Assembly: GCF_035581365.1 (NCBI RefSeq)
Contig: NZ_CP141590.1
Location: 310,001-374,000, forward strand
DNA: 64,000 bases
DNA from: Tsuneonella sp. CC-YZS046
Lineage (GTDB): Bacteria; Pseudomonadota; Alphaproteobacteria; Sphingomonadales; Sphingomonadaceae
Reading direction: 5' to 3'
Below are positions 7,522-17,210 of this stretch, piece by piece. A program made the position numbers and the translations under genes. The notes under the pieces are model-generated. The model was not told the DNA's origin. It saw nothing but the letters and a program-made list of their open reading frames with translations, and ran no database searches. The first letter of the stretch is position 1. The number at the start of each line of letters is the position of its first letter.

Positions 7522-9015
7522 ATGTCTGATTACCGCATTCAGGGCGCAACCGGCGAATGGGAGGTCGTGATCGGCCTCGAAGTCCATGCGCAGGTCACGA
7601 GCAAGGCCAAGCTGTTCTCGGGCGCGGCCACCGCCTTCGGGGCGGAGCCGAACGCGCAGGTCAGCCTGGTCGATGCGGCCATGCCTGGCATGTTGCCGGT
7701 GCCGAACCGGGAATGCATCCGCCAAGCGGTGCGCACCGGCATGGCGATCGACGCGCAGATCAACAAGTGGAGCCGGTTCGACCGCAAGAACTACTTCTAC
7801 GCGGACCTGCCGCAGGGCTACCAGATCAGCCAGCTCTATCACCCGCTGGTGGGCGAGGGGCATATCGACATCGCCCTCGACGAGAAGAATCCCGAGGACG
7901 CCAAGCGCATCGGGATCGAGCGCATCCATGTCGAGCAGGATGCGGGCAAGCTGATGCACGACCAGCACCCAACCATGTCCTACGTCGACCTCAATCGCTC
8001 CGGCGTGGCGCTGATGGAAATCGTCAGCCGCCCGGACATGCGTTCGCCCGCCGAAGCCGGGGCCTATGTCCGCAAGCTGCGCACTATCCTGCGCTATGTC
8101 GGCTCCTGCGACGGCAATATGGAGGAAGGCTCCATGCGTGCCGACGTCAACGTCTCCGTGCGCAAGCCGGGCGAGGAATTCGGCACCCGCACCGAAACCA
8201 AGAACGTCAATTCCGTGCGCTTCATCATGCAGGCGATTGAATATGAGGCGAGCCGCCAGGTCGATGTGCTGGAAGGCGGCGGGAAGATCGTGCAGGAGAC
8301 CCGCCTGTTCGACCCCGACAGCGGCACCACTCGCTCCATGCGCTCCAAGGAGGATGCGCATGATTACCGCTACTTCCCGGACCCGGACCTGCTGCCGCTG
8401 GAGCTGGATGAGGCTTTCCTCGACGAATGCCGCGCCAGCCTGCCGGAACTGCCGGACGCCAAGCGCCTTCGCTATGAGAACGAGCTGGGCCTCTCCGCCT
8501 ATAATGCCGATGTATTGACCGCCGAGGTCGAGACGGCCCGCTGGTTCGAGGCGCTGCTGGCCGCAAGCGCGGCAAGGCAGGGCAAGCCGGATGCCGCTGT
8601 CGCGAAGCAGGCCGCCAACTGGCTGATTTCCGAACTGTTCGGTGCGCTCAACAAGCTGGGCGTGGAGCTGGAGAACAGCCCGGTCAGCCCGGAAGCGGGG
8701 GCGGAATTGCTGGCGCTGATCGGCGACGGCACCATCTCCGGCTCCATCGCCAAGCAGGTGCTGGAAAAGATGCTGGAGACGGGAGACGGCGCCGCGGCCA
8801 TCGTCGAGCGCGAAGGGCTGAAGCAGGAAAGCGACACAGGCGCGATCGAGGCGGCGGTGGACAAGGTGCTGGCCGACAATGCCGACAAGGTCGAGCAGTA
8901 CAAGGGCGGCAAGGAAGCGCTGTTCGGCTTCTTCGTCGGCCAGACCATGAAGGCGATGCAGGGCAAAGCCAATCCGCAGGTGGTCAACGAGCTGCTCAAG
9001 CAGAAGCTGGGGTAA
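7522..9015 (+). CDS. gatB: Asp-tRNA(Asn)/Glu-tRNA(Gln) amidotransferase subunit B
   Basis: The 497-residue protein shows the GatB N-terminal kinase/amidotransferase domain ([73 protein letters not shown]) and a C-terminal helical tail domain with YqeY-like character that docks the tRNA. GatB phosphorylates the misacylated aminoacyl group and transfers ammonia from GatA. Length is normal for the family. The ATG follows a GGAAGAACGAAG purine stretch just after the palindromic repeat. Confidence 0.96.
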   Translation: MSDYRIQGATGEWEVVIGLEVHAQVTSKAKLFSGAATAFGAEPNAQVSLVDAAMPGMLPVPNRECIRQAVRTGMAIDAQINKWSRFDRKNYFYADLPQGYQISQLYHPLVGEGHIDIALDEKNPEDAKRIGIERIHVEQDAGKLMHDQHPTMSYVDLNRSGVALMEIVSRPDMRSPAEAGAYVRKLRTILRYVGSCDGNMEEGSMRADVNVSVRKPGEEFGTRTETKNVNSVRFIMQAIEYEASRQVDVLEGGGKIVQETRLFDPDSGTTRSMRSKEDAHDYRYFPDPDLLPLELDEAFLDECRASLPELPDAKRLRYENELGLSAYNADVLTAEVETARWFEALLAASAARQGKPDAAVAKQAANWLISELFGALNKLGVELENSPVSPEAGAELLALIGDGTISGSIAKQVLEKMLETGDGAAAIVEREGLKQESDTGAIEAAVDKVLADNADKVEQYKGGKEALFGFFVGQTMKAMQGKANPQVVNELLKQKLG

Positions 9016-9035
9016 GGCCAGGCGGGACGGCGCGC

Positions 9036-9500
9036 ATGTCGATGGCCGTGGTCCTCGTCCATCCGGAAATCCCGCACAACACCGGCGCGATCGGGCGCAC
9101 CTGCGTGGCGCTCGACCTCGAGCTGGTGCTGATCCGGCCTTACGGCTTCGACTTGTCGGACAAGCACCTCAAGCGCGCCGGGCTGGATTACTGGGAGCAT
9201 GTGCGGCTGGCCGAGTTCGATAGCTGGAACGCTTTCCTGGCGGAGCGCGCCCCGCGCGAGGAGCAGATTTTCCTGTTCGAGGAATATGCCGCGCGCAGCT
9301 TCTACGAGCCTGCCTATCCCGACGATGCCTACCTCGTCTTCGGCCGGGAGACCAAAGGGCTGCCCGCCGCGATCGTGGAGCCGCTGGCGCATCGCATGGT
9401 TCGCCTGCCGATGCGCTCCGGCCATATCCGCTCGCTCAATCTCGCCAATGCCGTGACCGCCGCCGTCTATCAGGCGCTGCGCGGGCAGCTTGGCGGCTGA
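9036..9500 (+). CDS. trmL: tRNA (cytidine(34)-2'-O)-methyltransferase TrmL
   Basis: The 154-residue SPOUT-fold protein has VLVHPEIPHNTGAIGRTC at the N-terminus and the knot-region motifs VFGRETKGLP and MVRLPM...IRSLNLANAV that build the S-adenosylmethionine pocket. TrmL methylates the wobble ribose of certain tRNA-Leu isoacceptors. It lies 20 bases after gatB, so the cluster is translation-themed and may be co-transcribed. Confidence 0.93.
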   Translation: MSMAVVLVHPEIPHNTGAIGRTCVALDLELVLIRPYGFDLSDKHLKRAGLDYWEHVRLAEFDSWNAFLAERAPREEQIFLFEEYAARSFYEPAYPDDAYLVFGRETKGLPAAIVEPLAHRMVRLPMRSGHIRSLNLANAVTAAVYQALRGQLGG

Positions 9501-9764
9501 GGTCCGCTGACGATTTTCCTACAGGGCGGGGATGTGCGACAGTGCCGCCCATGTTCGTCCGGTCTTCCCCGCACAGTCTTGAGCACCTGTCAGGAGCGCC
9601 CATTTATGCCATGAAAACAAGGAGTGAATTTTTCCTCCTGAACAGTGTCAACTGTGTCAACCTGCCCGGATCGGGCATCGGGAAAATTGGTGGAGGCGGA
9701 CGAGGATGAAGCGCGTGGGGATGAGGTTTGAGAAACTAGGGAAGCACAAGTTGGAGAGGCCGAA

Positions 9765-10040
9765 ATGAGATTGGTAGCAGTTACTTTGCCCCTCCTACTC
9801 GTTGCCTGCGGGAACGATGACGACATCCTCGGTTACGATGCCCTTTCAAAGCAAGTCGAAGGAACGCGGGTTGGGCACGCTGCAGATCATTGGATCGAGA
9901 TGAGAAACATGGCCGGAGAATGGGAGCGGACCGGCCTGATCTTTGGCTATGCCGACGATTATGACGAATGCACGAAAGCAATCACCGGTTTGAAGAAGGT
10001 CAACTATGCAAGGGAATATCGCTGCACGCCCGCAAACTGA
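9765..10040 (+). CDS. Small putative lipoprotein, unknown function
   Basis: The 91-residue protein starts MRLVAVTLPLLLVACGND: a classic lipoprotein signal with lipobox LVAC and Cys15, followed by Asp residues. The mature part is about 76 residues with two further Cys (in DECTK and YRCTPAN) and resembles nothing I know. Base composition is near 50% G+C, clearly lower than its neighbours, and codon use is less biased, which suggests recent acquisition. Its ATG overlaps the stop of a possible 20-codon frame upstream (ATGA). Confidence 0.65.
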   Translation: MRLVAVTLPLLLVACGNDDDILGYDALSKQVEGTRVGHAADHWIEMRNMAGEWERTGLIFGYADDYDECTKAITGLKKVNYAREYRCTPAN

Positions 10041-10087
10041 CGGCGTGTCGGCAATCTACATAATCGCCGGAAAATTTGATCCATATC

Positions 10088-10115
10088 CTTGTGTTGCAAA
10101 ATAGCAACACTATCT
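10088..10115 (+). promoter_or_regulatory. Candidate heat-shock promoter of clpB with an inverted repeat in the spacer
   Basis: CTTGTG (10088-10093) and CTATCT (10110-10115) are separated by 16 bases and resemble the RpoH pattern (CTTGAA, then C/T-A-T-rich -10). A perfect 7-base inverted repeat GTGTTGC-N6-GCAACAC (10091-10110) fills the spacer. It lies 29 bases before the clpB ATG. Inference only; no transcription data. Confidence 0.4.
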
Positions 10116-10143
10116 GAGGCGTCAGAAAGGTGAGGGAGATCCC

Positions 10144-12723
10144 ATGAATCTCGAAAAATTTACCGACCGCGCCAAGGGCTTTCTGCAATCGGCCCAGACC
10201 GTTGCCATCCGCATGAACCATCAGCGGATCACGCCGGAGCATCTGCTCAAGGCCCTGCTGGAGGATTCCGAAGGCATGGCGGCGGGCCTGATCCAGAAGG
10301 CGGGAGGCAATCCCCGCTTCGCCGCCGAGGAGGTGGACAGGGCGCTGGCCAAGATCCCGGCCGTTTCCGGCGGCGGCTCGCAGGCCGCGCCGGGGCTGGA
10401 CAATGAATCCGTGCGCGTGCTCGATCAGGCCGAGCAACTGGCGACCAAGGCCGGCGACAGCTTCGTGCCGGTGCAGCGCATCGTGCAGGCGCTGGCATTG
10501 GCTTCGACCACGGCGGCCGGCCAGGCGCTCAAGGCCGCCAATGTCGATGCCAGGGCGCTGGAAGCCGCGATCCAGGAAGTGACTGGCGGCCGCGCCGCCC
10601 ACAGCGCCAGCGCCGAGGAAAGCTATGAAGCGCTGGGCAAATACGCCCGCGACCTGACCGAGGCGGCCCGTGAGGGCAAGCTCGATCCGGTGATCGGCCG
10701 TGACGAGGAGATCCGCCGCACCGTGCAGATCCTCGCCCGCCGCACCAAGAACAACCCGGTGCTGATCGGCGACCCCGGCGTAGGCAAGACCGCCATCGCC
10801 GAGGGCCTCGCCCTGCGCATCGCCAATGGCGACGTGCCGGAAAGCCTGCGCGACCGCCGCCTGATGGCGCTCGACATGGGCGCGCTGATCGCTGGCGCCA
10901 AATATCGCGGCGAGTTCGAGGAACGGCTCAAGGCCGTGCTGGATGAGGTGAAGGGCGCCGAGGGCGATATCATCCTGTTCATCGACGAGATGCACACACT
11001 GATCGGCGCGGGCAAATCCGAAGGCGCGATGGATGCGGGCAATCTGCTGAAGCCCGCGCTTGCGCGCGGCGAGTTGCATTGCATCGGCGCCACCACGCTC
11101 GACGAATATCAGAAATATGTCGAGAAGGACGCCGCGCTGCAGCGGCGGTTCCAGCCCGTTTTCGTGGGCGAGCCGACGGTGGAGGACACCATCTCCATCC
11201 TGCGCGGATTGAAGGAAAAATACGAGCTGCATCACGGCGTGCGCATCACCGATGGCGCGATCGTGGCGGCGGCGACGCTGTCCAACCGCTATATCTCCGA
11301 CCGTTTCCTGCCGGACAAGGCGATCGACCTGATGGACGAGGCCGCCAGCCGCATCCGGATGGAGGTGGAGAGCAAGCCGGAGGAGATCGAGAAGCTGGAT
11401 CGCAAGATCATGCAGCTTCAGATCGAGGAAGCGGCGCTCGCCAAGGAAAAGGACGATGCATCGAAGGATCGCCTCGCCACCCTGCGGGAAGAGCTGGCCA
11501 ATCTGGAGCAGCAAAGCTCCGAGCTGACCACGCGCTGGCAGAACGAGCGCGACAAGATCGCGGCGGAAAGCAGGATCATGGAAGCGCTGGATGCGGCCCG
11601 CAACGAGCTGGAGCAGGCGCAGCGCGCGGGCGACCTCGCCAGGGCGGGCGAGCTTTCCTACGGCCGCATTCCCGAGCTGGAACGGCAGTTGGCCGAGGCG
11701 CAGAGCCAGTCCAAGAACGCCATGCTGCGCGAGGAAGTGACGGAGGACGACATCGCCGGCGTCGTCAGCCGCTGGACCGGCGTGCCGGTGGACAAGATGC
11801 TGGAGGGCGAGCGCGACAAGCTGCTGAAGATGGAGCAGGTGATCGGCGCCCGCGTCATCGGCCAGGAGCAGGCGGTGGAAGCCGTCTCCAAGGCGGTGCG
11901 CCGTGCGCGCGCCGGCTTGCAGGACCCGAACCGTCCGCTCGGCAGCTTCCTGTTCCTCGGCCCGACCGGCGTCGGCAAGACCGAGCTGACCAAGGCGCTG
12001 GCGGAGTTCCTGTTCGATGACGATGGGGCGATGGTCCGCATCGACATGTCGGAATTCATGGAGAAGCACGCGGTCGCGCGGCTGATCGGCGCTCCTCCGG
12101 GCTATGTCGGCTATGAGGAAGGCGGCGTGCTGACCGAGGCGGTGCGCAGGCGGCCCTATCAGGTCGTGCTGTTCGACGAGGTGGAGAAGGCGCACAGCGA
12201 CGTCTTCAACGTGCTGCTGCAGGTGCTTGACGATGGCCGGCTGACCGACGGGCAGGGCCGGGTGGTGGATTTCAGCAATACGCTGATTATCCTCACGTCC
12301 AACCTCGGCAGCCAGTATCTCGCCAATCTGGACGAGGGGCAGGATGTCGCCTCGGTCGAGCCTCAAGTGATGGAAGTGGTCCGCAGCCATTTCCGGCCCG
12401 AGTTCCTGAACCGGCTGGACGAGATCATCCTGTTCCATCGGCTGGGGCAGGAGCATATGGCGCCGATCGTCGATATTCAGGTCGGCCGGGTGCAGAAGCT
12501 GCTCAGGGATCGCAAGATCACGCTCGACCTGACCGAGGCGGCCAAGCGCTGGCTGGGCCGGGTCGGCTACGATCCGGTCTACGGCGCGCGGCCGCTCAAG
12601 CGGGCGGTGCAGCGCTACCTGCAGGACCCGCTGGCCGAGAAGCTGCTGGGCGGCGAGATCCCGGACGGCTCGACCGTCCGCATCGACGAGGGCGACGGGG
12701 CGCTGAACATCGCGGTCGCTTGA
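10144..12723 (+). CDS. clpB: ATP-dependent disaggregase chaperone ClpB
   Basis: The 859-residue protein has the complete ClpB layout: N-terminal double Clp repeat, first AAA+ module with Walker A GDPGVGKT at residues 209-216, the long coiled-coil middle domain (about 410-525) that distinguishes ClpB from ClpA/C, and a second AAA+ module with GPTGVGKT. There is no IGL/ClpP-binding loop, as expected. ClpB hexamers extract proteins from aggregates together with DnaK. A GGTGAGGGAG ribosome-binding site precedes the ATG. A possible heat-shock promoter with an unusual inverted repeat lies just upstream. Confidence 0.97.
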   Translation: MNLEKFTDRAKGFLQSAQTVAIRMNHQRITPEHLLKALLEDSEGMAAGLIQKAGGNPRFAAEEVDRALAKIPAVSGGGSQAAPGLDNESVRVLDQAEQLATKAGDSFVPVQRIVQALALASTTAAGQALKAANVDARALEAAIQEVTGGRAAHSASAEESYEALGKYARDLTEAAREGKLDPVIGRDEEIRRTVQILARRTKNNPVLIGDPGVGKTAIAEGLALRIANGDVPESLRDRRLMALDMGALIAGAKYRGEFEERLKAVLDEVKGAEGDIILFIDEMHTLIGAGKSEGAMDAGNLLKPALARGELHCIGATTLDEYQKYVEKDAALQRRFQPVFVGEPTVEDTISILRGLKEKYELHHGVRITDGAIVAAATLSNRYISDRFLPDKAIDLMDEAASRIRMEVESKPEEIEKLDRKIMQLQIEEAALAKEKDDASKDRLATLREELANLEQQSSELTTRWQNERDKIAAESRIMEALDAARNELEQAQRAGDLARAGELSYGRIPELERQLAEAQSQSKNAMLREEVTEDDIAGVVSRWTGVPVDKMLEGERDKLLKMEQVIGARVIGQEQAVEAVSKAVRRARAGLQDPNRPLGSFLFLGPTGVGKTELTKALAEFLFDDDGAMVRIDMSEFMEKHAVARLIGAPPGYVGYEEGGVLTEAVRRRPYQVVLFDEVEKAHSDVFNVLLQVLDDGRLTDGQGRVVDFSNTLIILTSNLGSQYLANLDEGQDVASVEPQVMEVVRSHFRPEFLNRLDEIILFHRLGQEHMAPIVDIQVGRVQKLLRDRKITLDLTEAAKRWLGRVGYDPVYGARPLKRAVQRYLQDPLAEKLLGGEIPDGSTVRIDEGDGALNIAVA

Positions 12724-12738
12724 TTCGAGTTGCTTGAC

Positions 12739-12798
12739 CGGCCTGGAGCCTTTCTGTTGGGCAGGGTGTTCCATCCTGCCGGGAAAGGCTCTAGGCCG
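12739..12798 (+). terminator. Long nested hairpin after clpB
   Basis: Sixteen-base arms, CGGCCTGGAGCCTTTC and GAAAGGCTCTAGGCCG, pair with one G-T mismatch, and an inner GGCAGG/CCTGCC pair extends the structure. It starts 15 bases after the clpB stop. It lacks a strong T tract, so it may be a terminator, an mRNA 3'-end stabiliser or an intergenic repeat unit. Confidence 0.55.
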
Positions 12799-12870
12799 TT
12801 CGGGTAGTCAGCATTCAGCCGGAGATCTGTCGATGCGTGCCGCCTTGTCCACCCTTGTCGCCGAACCGGG

Positions 12871-13767
12871 ATGCAGGCGGCGATGAAGGATCAGAGCTGG
12901 CATATCGGCGTGATCGGCGGGTCGGGCCTCTATGAAGGGGCCGAGCTCGAAGAGGCCCAGCAGATCGCCGTCCGCAGCCCGTTCGGCGAGCCGTCCGGCC
13001 CGGTCACGCTCGGCACGCTGGGGGGCGTTCGCTTCGCTTTCCTGCCCCGCCATGGGGTGGGCCATCGCCTGCCGCCGGGGCGCGTCAACTATCGCGCCAA
13101 TGTGGATGTGCTCAAGCGCTGCGGAGTGACGGACATTCTCTCCATCTCCGCGATCGGCTCGCTGCGGGAGGAGCTGGCGCCGGGCCATTTCGTGGCCGTC
13201 GATCAGCTGATCGACCGGACCGAGGGGCGGGAGCGCAGCTTCTTCGGCGAAGGGCTGGTCGCCCATGTCGGCCTTGCCGATCCGGTCTGCCCGCGCCTTT
13301 CGGGCCTTGCCGCCGATGCCGCGGAAGCGGCCGGGGGCACGGTGCATCGGGGCGGGTGCTATATCGCCATCGAAGGCCCGCAATTCTCGACCCGGGCCGA
13401 AAGCCGGATGTATCGCCAATGGGGCGCGGATGTGATCGGGATGACGGCCATGCCGGAGGCGCGCCTCGCTCGCGAAGCGGAGCTTCCCTATGCGATCCTC
13501 GCGATGGTGACGGATTACGACTGCTGGCGGGAAAGCGCGGAAACGGTCGAGGCGGCGGAAGTGTTCGCGGTGATGGGCCGGAACGCGGCCCTCGCGCGGC
13601 GGACCTTGCTCAGCCTTGCCGAAGCCTTGCCCCCGGTGAGGGAGCCAAGCCCGATCGACCGGGCGCTGGACGGCGCCTTCGCCACCGCGCCGGACCATCG
13701 CGACGGGCGGCTTGCGGCCATGCTGGATGCGGTGGCCGGCCGCGCGCTCGGCAACGGGATGAAATGA
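12871..13767 (+). CDS. mtnP: S-methyl-5'-thioadenosine phosphorylase
   Basis: The 298-residue protein belongs to the nucleoside phosphorylase family: IGVIGGSGLYEGAE at the N-terminus, FLPRHGVGH for phosphate binding, YIAIEGPQFSTRAESRMY for the substrate pocket, and MTAMPEARLAREAELPYA. MTAP cleaves methylthioadenosine to adenine and methylthioribose-1-phosphate in methionine salvage and polyamine by-product removal. Two starts are possible: ATG at 12871, or ATG at 12883 giving MKDQSWHIGVIGG. It converges with the Tad pilus cluster. Confidence 0.9.
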   Translation: MQAAMKDQSWHIGVIGGSGLYEGAELEEAQQIAVRSPFGEPSGPVTLGTLGGVRFAFLPRHGVGHRLPPGRVNYRANVDVLKRCGVTDILSISAIGSLREELAPGHFVAVDQLIDRTEGRERSFFGEGLVAHVGLADPVCPRLSGLAADAAEAAGGTVHRGGCYIAIEGPQFSTRAESRMYRQWGADVIGMTAMPEARLAREAELPYAILAMVTDYDCWRESAETVEAAEVFAVMGRNAALARRTLLSLAEALPPVREPSPIDRALDGAFATAPDHRDGRLAAMLDAVAGRALGNGMK

Positions 13768-13797
13768 AACAAGGCTCCGCGCGGGCAGGGCCTTGTT
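13768..13797. terminator. Probable bidirectional terminator between mtnP and tadC
   Basis: A perfect 8-base inverted repeat AACAAGGC/GCCTTGTT with a 14-base loop lies immediately after the mtnP stop and before the stop of the convergent tadC gene. On the minus strand it is followed by TTGTTTCATTT, the more terminator-like direction. Confidence 0.6.
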
Positions 13798-13818
13798 CCG
13801 AGGCATTGGTATTCGGGA

Positions 13819-14832
13819 TCAGCCGCGCTTCGGCGGTCCGTCGGCGAAGGCGTCCGCGATGGAACAGGCCGCGGGGCCGAGGATCACGATGAACAGCGTC
13901 GGCAGGATGAACAGGATCAGCGGCACCGTCATGATCGCGGGCAGGCGCGCGGCCTTCTCTTCGGCCCGCATCATGCGCTCGTTCCGGAACTCCGCCGACA
14001 GCACCCGCAGCGCGGAGGCCAGCGGCGTGCCGTAGCGCTCGGTCTGGATCATGGTGGTCACCACGCCTTTGACCGACTCCAGATCGACACGATAGGCCAG
14101 ATTGTCGAAGGCCTGCTTGCGTTCGGTCAGGAAGGAAAGCTCGATTGCGGTAAGCGCGAACTCATCCCCCAGTTCGGGATAGGCGCGCCCCAGCTCCTTG
14201 GCCACGCGATTGAACGCGGCGTCCACCGTCAGGCCCGCTTCCGCGCAGATGACCAGGAGATCGAGCGCATCGGGCAGGCCCTTGCGGATCGCATCGGTTC
14301 GCTTGGCTATCTGGTTCTGCAGGAGAATATCCGGTAGCTTGTAGAAGAAGATCAGCACGGCGGCGAAGGCGAAGAACCGCTTCATGCCTCCCCATTCGGG
14401 AAAGGTGTTGGACCCATAGATCACCAGTGCGCCGATCAGGCCGAAGACGATGGGCAAGATCATGCGGCCGAAGATGACCGCGAAGGCCCACTCCTTGTTG
14501 CGGATGCCGGCCTGGGCCAGCTTCTGCTGCGCCTGCTTGACCTGCGTGTCCTGCAGCACCTTCATCTTTTGCAGGGTCAGCTTCAGCCTGTCCGTGGTTT
14601 CGCTCTTGCGAACCACGCTGGCGCGCTTTTTCACCGTGGCCGTGACGATGCCGGCTTTCAGCTGCTCGCGCCGTTCGTTCAGGGATTTGACGCGCTTGGC
14701 CATCGGATCGCGCACGGTCACAGCCGTGTAGATCGCGAAGATCACCGCCAGAGCGGCCATGCCGGCAAGTATGCTGCCGACGAAGACGACGTCGACGCCA
14801 AGTAGCGTGGGTCCGGCCGGGGTTTCGATCAT
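13819..14832 (-). CDS. tadC: Tad pilus inner-membrane platform protein TadC
   Basis: The 337-residue protein has an N-terminal membrane helix (about 12-36), a further hydrophobic pair (about 120-165) and a type II secretion F domain (LPDALDLLVICAEAGLTVDAAFNRVAKEL) followed by a C-terminal double helix. TadC pairs with TadB to form the platform on which the TadA/CpaF ATPase acts. It is the last visible gene of the minus-strand pilus cluster; the TPR gene tadD often found next is absent. tadB ends 15 bases before the tadC start. Confidence 0.92.
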   Translation of the reverse strand: MIETPAGPTLLGVDVVFVGSILAGMAALAVIFAIYTAVTVRDPMAKRVKSLNERREQLKAGIVTATVKKRASVVRKSETTDRLKLTLQKMKVLQDTQVKQAQQKLAQAGIRNKEWAFAVIFGRMILPIVFGLIGALVIYGSNTFPEWGGMKRFFAFAAVLIFFYKLPDILLQNQIAKRTDAIRKGLPDALDLLVICAEAGLTVDAAFNRVAKELGRAYPELGDEFALTAIELSFLTERKQAFDNLAYRVDLESVKGVVTTMIQTERYGTPLASALRVLSAEFRNERMMRAEEKAARLPAIMTVPLILFILPTLFIVILGPAACSIADAFADGPPKRG

Positions 14833-14847
14833 GCTTTGCGTCCCTGC

Positions 14848-15819
14848 TCAGATTTCGAAGCTGACCATCTTGGCCATGATGAACACGCCGATCCCCATCC
14901 AGATCATGCCGCCGATCCCGGCCACGATCAGACGCTCGTCGATGAAGAAGTCGGCGAGGTATTTGGGATTGACCCACCAGATCAGCCCGAACACGATGAA
15001 GGGGAGAGATCCGACGATATAGGCGGAAGCCTTGGATTCTGAACTCATCGCCTTGATTTTGAGCTTCATCTGCGAGCGCTTGCGCAGCACATCGGCAAGG
15101 TTGGACAGCGTTTCGGCAAGATTGCCGCCCGTCTCGCGCTGGATAGCCAGCGTGATGCAGAAGAAGCTGAATTCAGGGGTGTTGAGGCGGTCCGCCGTTT
15201 CCTGCAGCGCATCTTCCATCGTGCGCCCGACCTTGATCCGATCCACCACCGCGCGAAATTCCTCGCCCACCGGGCCGGGCACTTCCTGGGCGACGACCGA
15301 CAAGGTTTCGGTAACCGGAAGGCCGGAGCGCAGGCCGCGGACCAGCAGCTCGATCGCGTCGGGGAACTTGGCGGTGAAATCGTTGGTCCGCTTCTTCACG
15401 AAGAAGTTGACGACCATGTGCGGAATGCCCGCGCCGAGCACCACGCCGACCCCGAGGGCAAGCAGCGGAACGCCTGTGCGCAGATAGATCAGGACGGTGA
15501 AACCCAGGATCAGGCCGAGCGTAGCGTAGAAATATTGGGCGATCGTCCATTGCTTGCCGGTGCGATGCAGACGCAGGGCCAGCGCCTCCATCCGGGAGGC
15601 GGAGCCGGCGATCTTGTGCATCTTCGGCTTGCGGGCGGCGACCGCCTTGCGCAGCTGCGCTTCGACCTTGTCCTTGGTGTTTTCGGAATGGCGGTCGCGC
15701 AGGGTCTGCAGGCGTCGCGCGCTTTCACGGGCCAGGGATGGCCCGGCAAAGGCGAGATAGCCGAGAACCATCATGGAAATCAGCCCGAACAGGACAATCA
15801 GGGGCTGGATGATGCTCAT
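14848..15819 (-). CDS. tadB: Tad pilus inner-membrane platform protein TadB
   Basis: The 323-residue protein has an N-terminal membrane segment, a basic cytoplasmic stretch, and the T2SF domain (FPDAIELLVRGLRSGLPVTETLSVVAQEVPGPVGEEF; ITLAIQRETGGNLAETLSNLADVLRKR) with terminal membrane helices. It partners TadC in the pilus assembly platform. In most Tad clusters the ATPase gene cpaF/tadA lies directly upstream. Here only 95 bases separate tadB from cpaE, so the ATPase gene is missing from its usual place. Confidence 0.92.
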   Translation of the reverse strand: MSIIQPLIVLFGLISMMVLGYLAFAGPSLARESARRLQTLRDRHSENTKDKVEAQLRKAVAARKPKMHKIAGSASRMEALALRLHRTGKQWTIAQYFYATLGLILGFTVLIYLRTGVPLLALGVGVVLGAGIPHMVVNFFVKKRTNDFTAKFPDAIELLVRGLRSGLPVTETLSVVAQEVPGPVGEEFRAVVDRIKVGRTMEDALQETADRLNTPEFSFFCITLAIQRETGGNLAETLSNLADVLRKRSQMKLKIKAMSSESKASAYIVGSLPFIVFGLIWWVNPKYLADFFIDERLIVAGIGGMIWMGIGVFIMAKMVSFEI

Positions 15820-15914
15820 GCTCTAGCCTCGCTCGTTCGAATGCGGTTCTTGCGCCGGATTGCAACGCGGGCCGCTGCGGCATGCCCACGAAGGGCGTCG
15901 AAGCGGCCGCTGCG

Positions 15915-17207
15915 TCATTCCGCCGGCTCCACTGGGGCCTTGCGATTGCCCTTCTTGTTCATCAGGGCCTTGAGATCGAGGCTGCCGAGCAGGGAAGGCT
16001 TCACCTTCTTGACCGGATCGGCCGCTTCGGCGGTTTCGCCCGCGCCCAGGACCGCGCCCGCAATTTCGCGGATCGCCGCGCTCGCCTTGCTGGAACGGTT
16101 CGCCTCGACGAAGGTTTGGCCCAGCTTCGCGGCGTTGGCTGCGGCCTTGAGATCGTAGGGGACCATCCAGTCGATCTTGCGTTCGATCGACCCTTCGAAA
16201 TCGGCCTTGCTGATCTCGCTGACGCCCGTCTGCACCCGATTGGCCACCACGATGGGTTGGGCATGCGGAGCATTGGCCTTGAGCCAGGACAGGATACGGA
16301 TCGAATCCCGCGCCGAAGCGAGCGTCAACTCCGTTGCCAGAACGACCACGTTCACATCCGCGAGCAGATGCGGGAAATTGATCAGCATATTGCGCGGCAG
16401 GTCGATCACCGTCATTTCGAAGGCGTGCCGGAATTCCTCTTCCAGCTGCGCGAAGGCGGCGCCATCGGTCATCAAGGGCGAATTGATCGGTGCTTCGGCC
16501 GAAAGGATCGCGAGATTGTCATTCGCCCGGATCATGGCGCGTTCGATGAACAGGCTGTCGATGCGGCTGGGATTGTCGATAGCGTCCGTCAGCCCCCGGC
16601 CCGGTTCCAGATCGAGCGTGAGCGCGCCGGTGCCGAAATGCACGTCGAGGTCGAATAGAGCGGTCGGCCGCTTGTAATCGCTGCTGAATATCCAGGCGAG
16701 CGAGGTGGCCAGCGTGGATGCGCCGACACCGCCGCGCGTGCCCACGACGGCGGTCGAGATATGCTGCTTCGGAGCATTGCCGTCGAGCGCCTTGGGCTGG
16801 CTGAACACCAGCTGGGCCTGGGTCAGCGTATCGCGCAGGGCAGTCGGTGAGAGCGGCTTGAGCAGATAATCGTGGATGCCGCTGGCGAGAAGGTCGCGAT
16901 ACAGCCGCACATCGTTCACCTGCCCGATGGCGATCACCACCGTGCCCGGCTCGCAGACTTCGGCGAGGCCGTTGATGTCGTTCAGCGGATCTCCGCTTTC
17001 CGAAAGATCGACCAGCAGGATGTTCGGGCTTGCCGAGATCGACAAGGACTGGACCGCGTTGCGCAGCCCGCCCTTGTTGCATTTCTCCGGCGGCCAGCCC
17101 AGTTCGATCACCACCGGCCGCAAGGCGTCAAGCGTATTCTCGTCGCAGACGAAGGCGTTGAACGGGTCCCGGTTTCCCGGCATGTTCGCTTTCCAAGGCG
17201 CGTTCAT
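15915..17207 (-). CDS. cpaE: Tad pilus localisation ATPase-like protein CpaE/TadZ
   Basis: The 430-residue protein has an N-terminal receiver-like domain (about 15-135, with ILLVDLSE and YLLKPLSP) and a MinD/ParA-like domain from about 150. The Walker A region, residues 156-165, reads GTRGGVGAST: the signature Lys is Arg and the P-loop Lys is Ala. Degenerate P-loops are known in the TadZ family, so ATP hydrolysis is doubtful. TadZ/CpaE positions the pilus machine at the pole. A Lys-rich tail ends the protein. The stop of cpaD lies just upstream. Confidence 0.92.
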   Translation of the reverse strand: MNAPWKANMPGNRDPFNAFVCDENTLDALRPVVIELGWPPEKCNKGGLRNAVQSLSISASPNILLVDLSESGDPLNDINGLAEVCEPGTVVIAIGQVNDVRLYRDLLASGIHDYLLKPLSPTALRDTLTQAQLVFSQPKALDGNAPKQHISTAVVGTRGGVGASTLATSLAWIFSSDYKRPTALFDLDVHFGTGALTLDLEPGRGLTDAIDNPSRIDSLFIERAMIRANDNLAILSAEAPINSPLMTDGAAFAQLEEEFRHAFEMTVIDLPRNMLINFPHLLADVNVVVLATELTLASARDSIRILSWLKANAPHAQPIVVANRVQTGVSEISKADFEGSIERKIDWMVPYDLKAAANAAKLGQTFVEANRSSKASAAIREIAGAVLGAGETAEAADPVKKVKPSLLGSLDLKALMNKKGNRKAPVEPAE

Positions 17208-17210
17208 GGC

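Noticed and set aside
9590-9826. 78-codon minus-strand frame over the low-GC patch
   Set aside because: Ser/Thr-rich, no start context, opposite the lipoprotein start; more likely part of a dispersed repeat.
10000-12774. 924-codon minus-strand frame opposite clpB
   Set aside because: It mirrors clpB exactly, has His/Arg/Gln-rich shadow composition and no family motif; it is produced by GC-rich codon bias.
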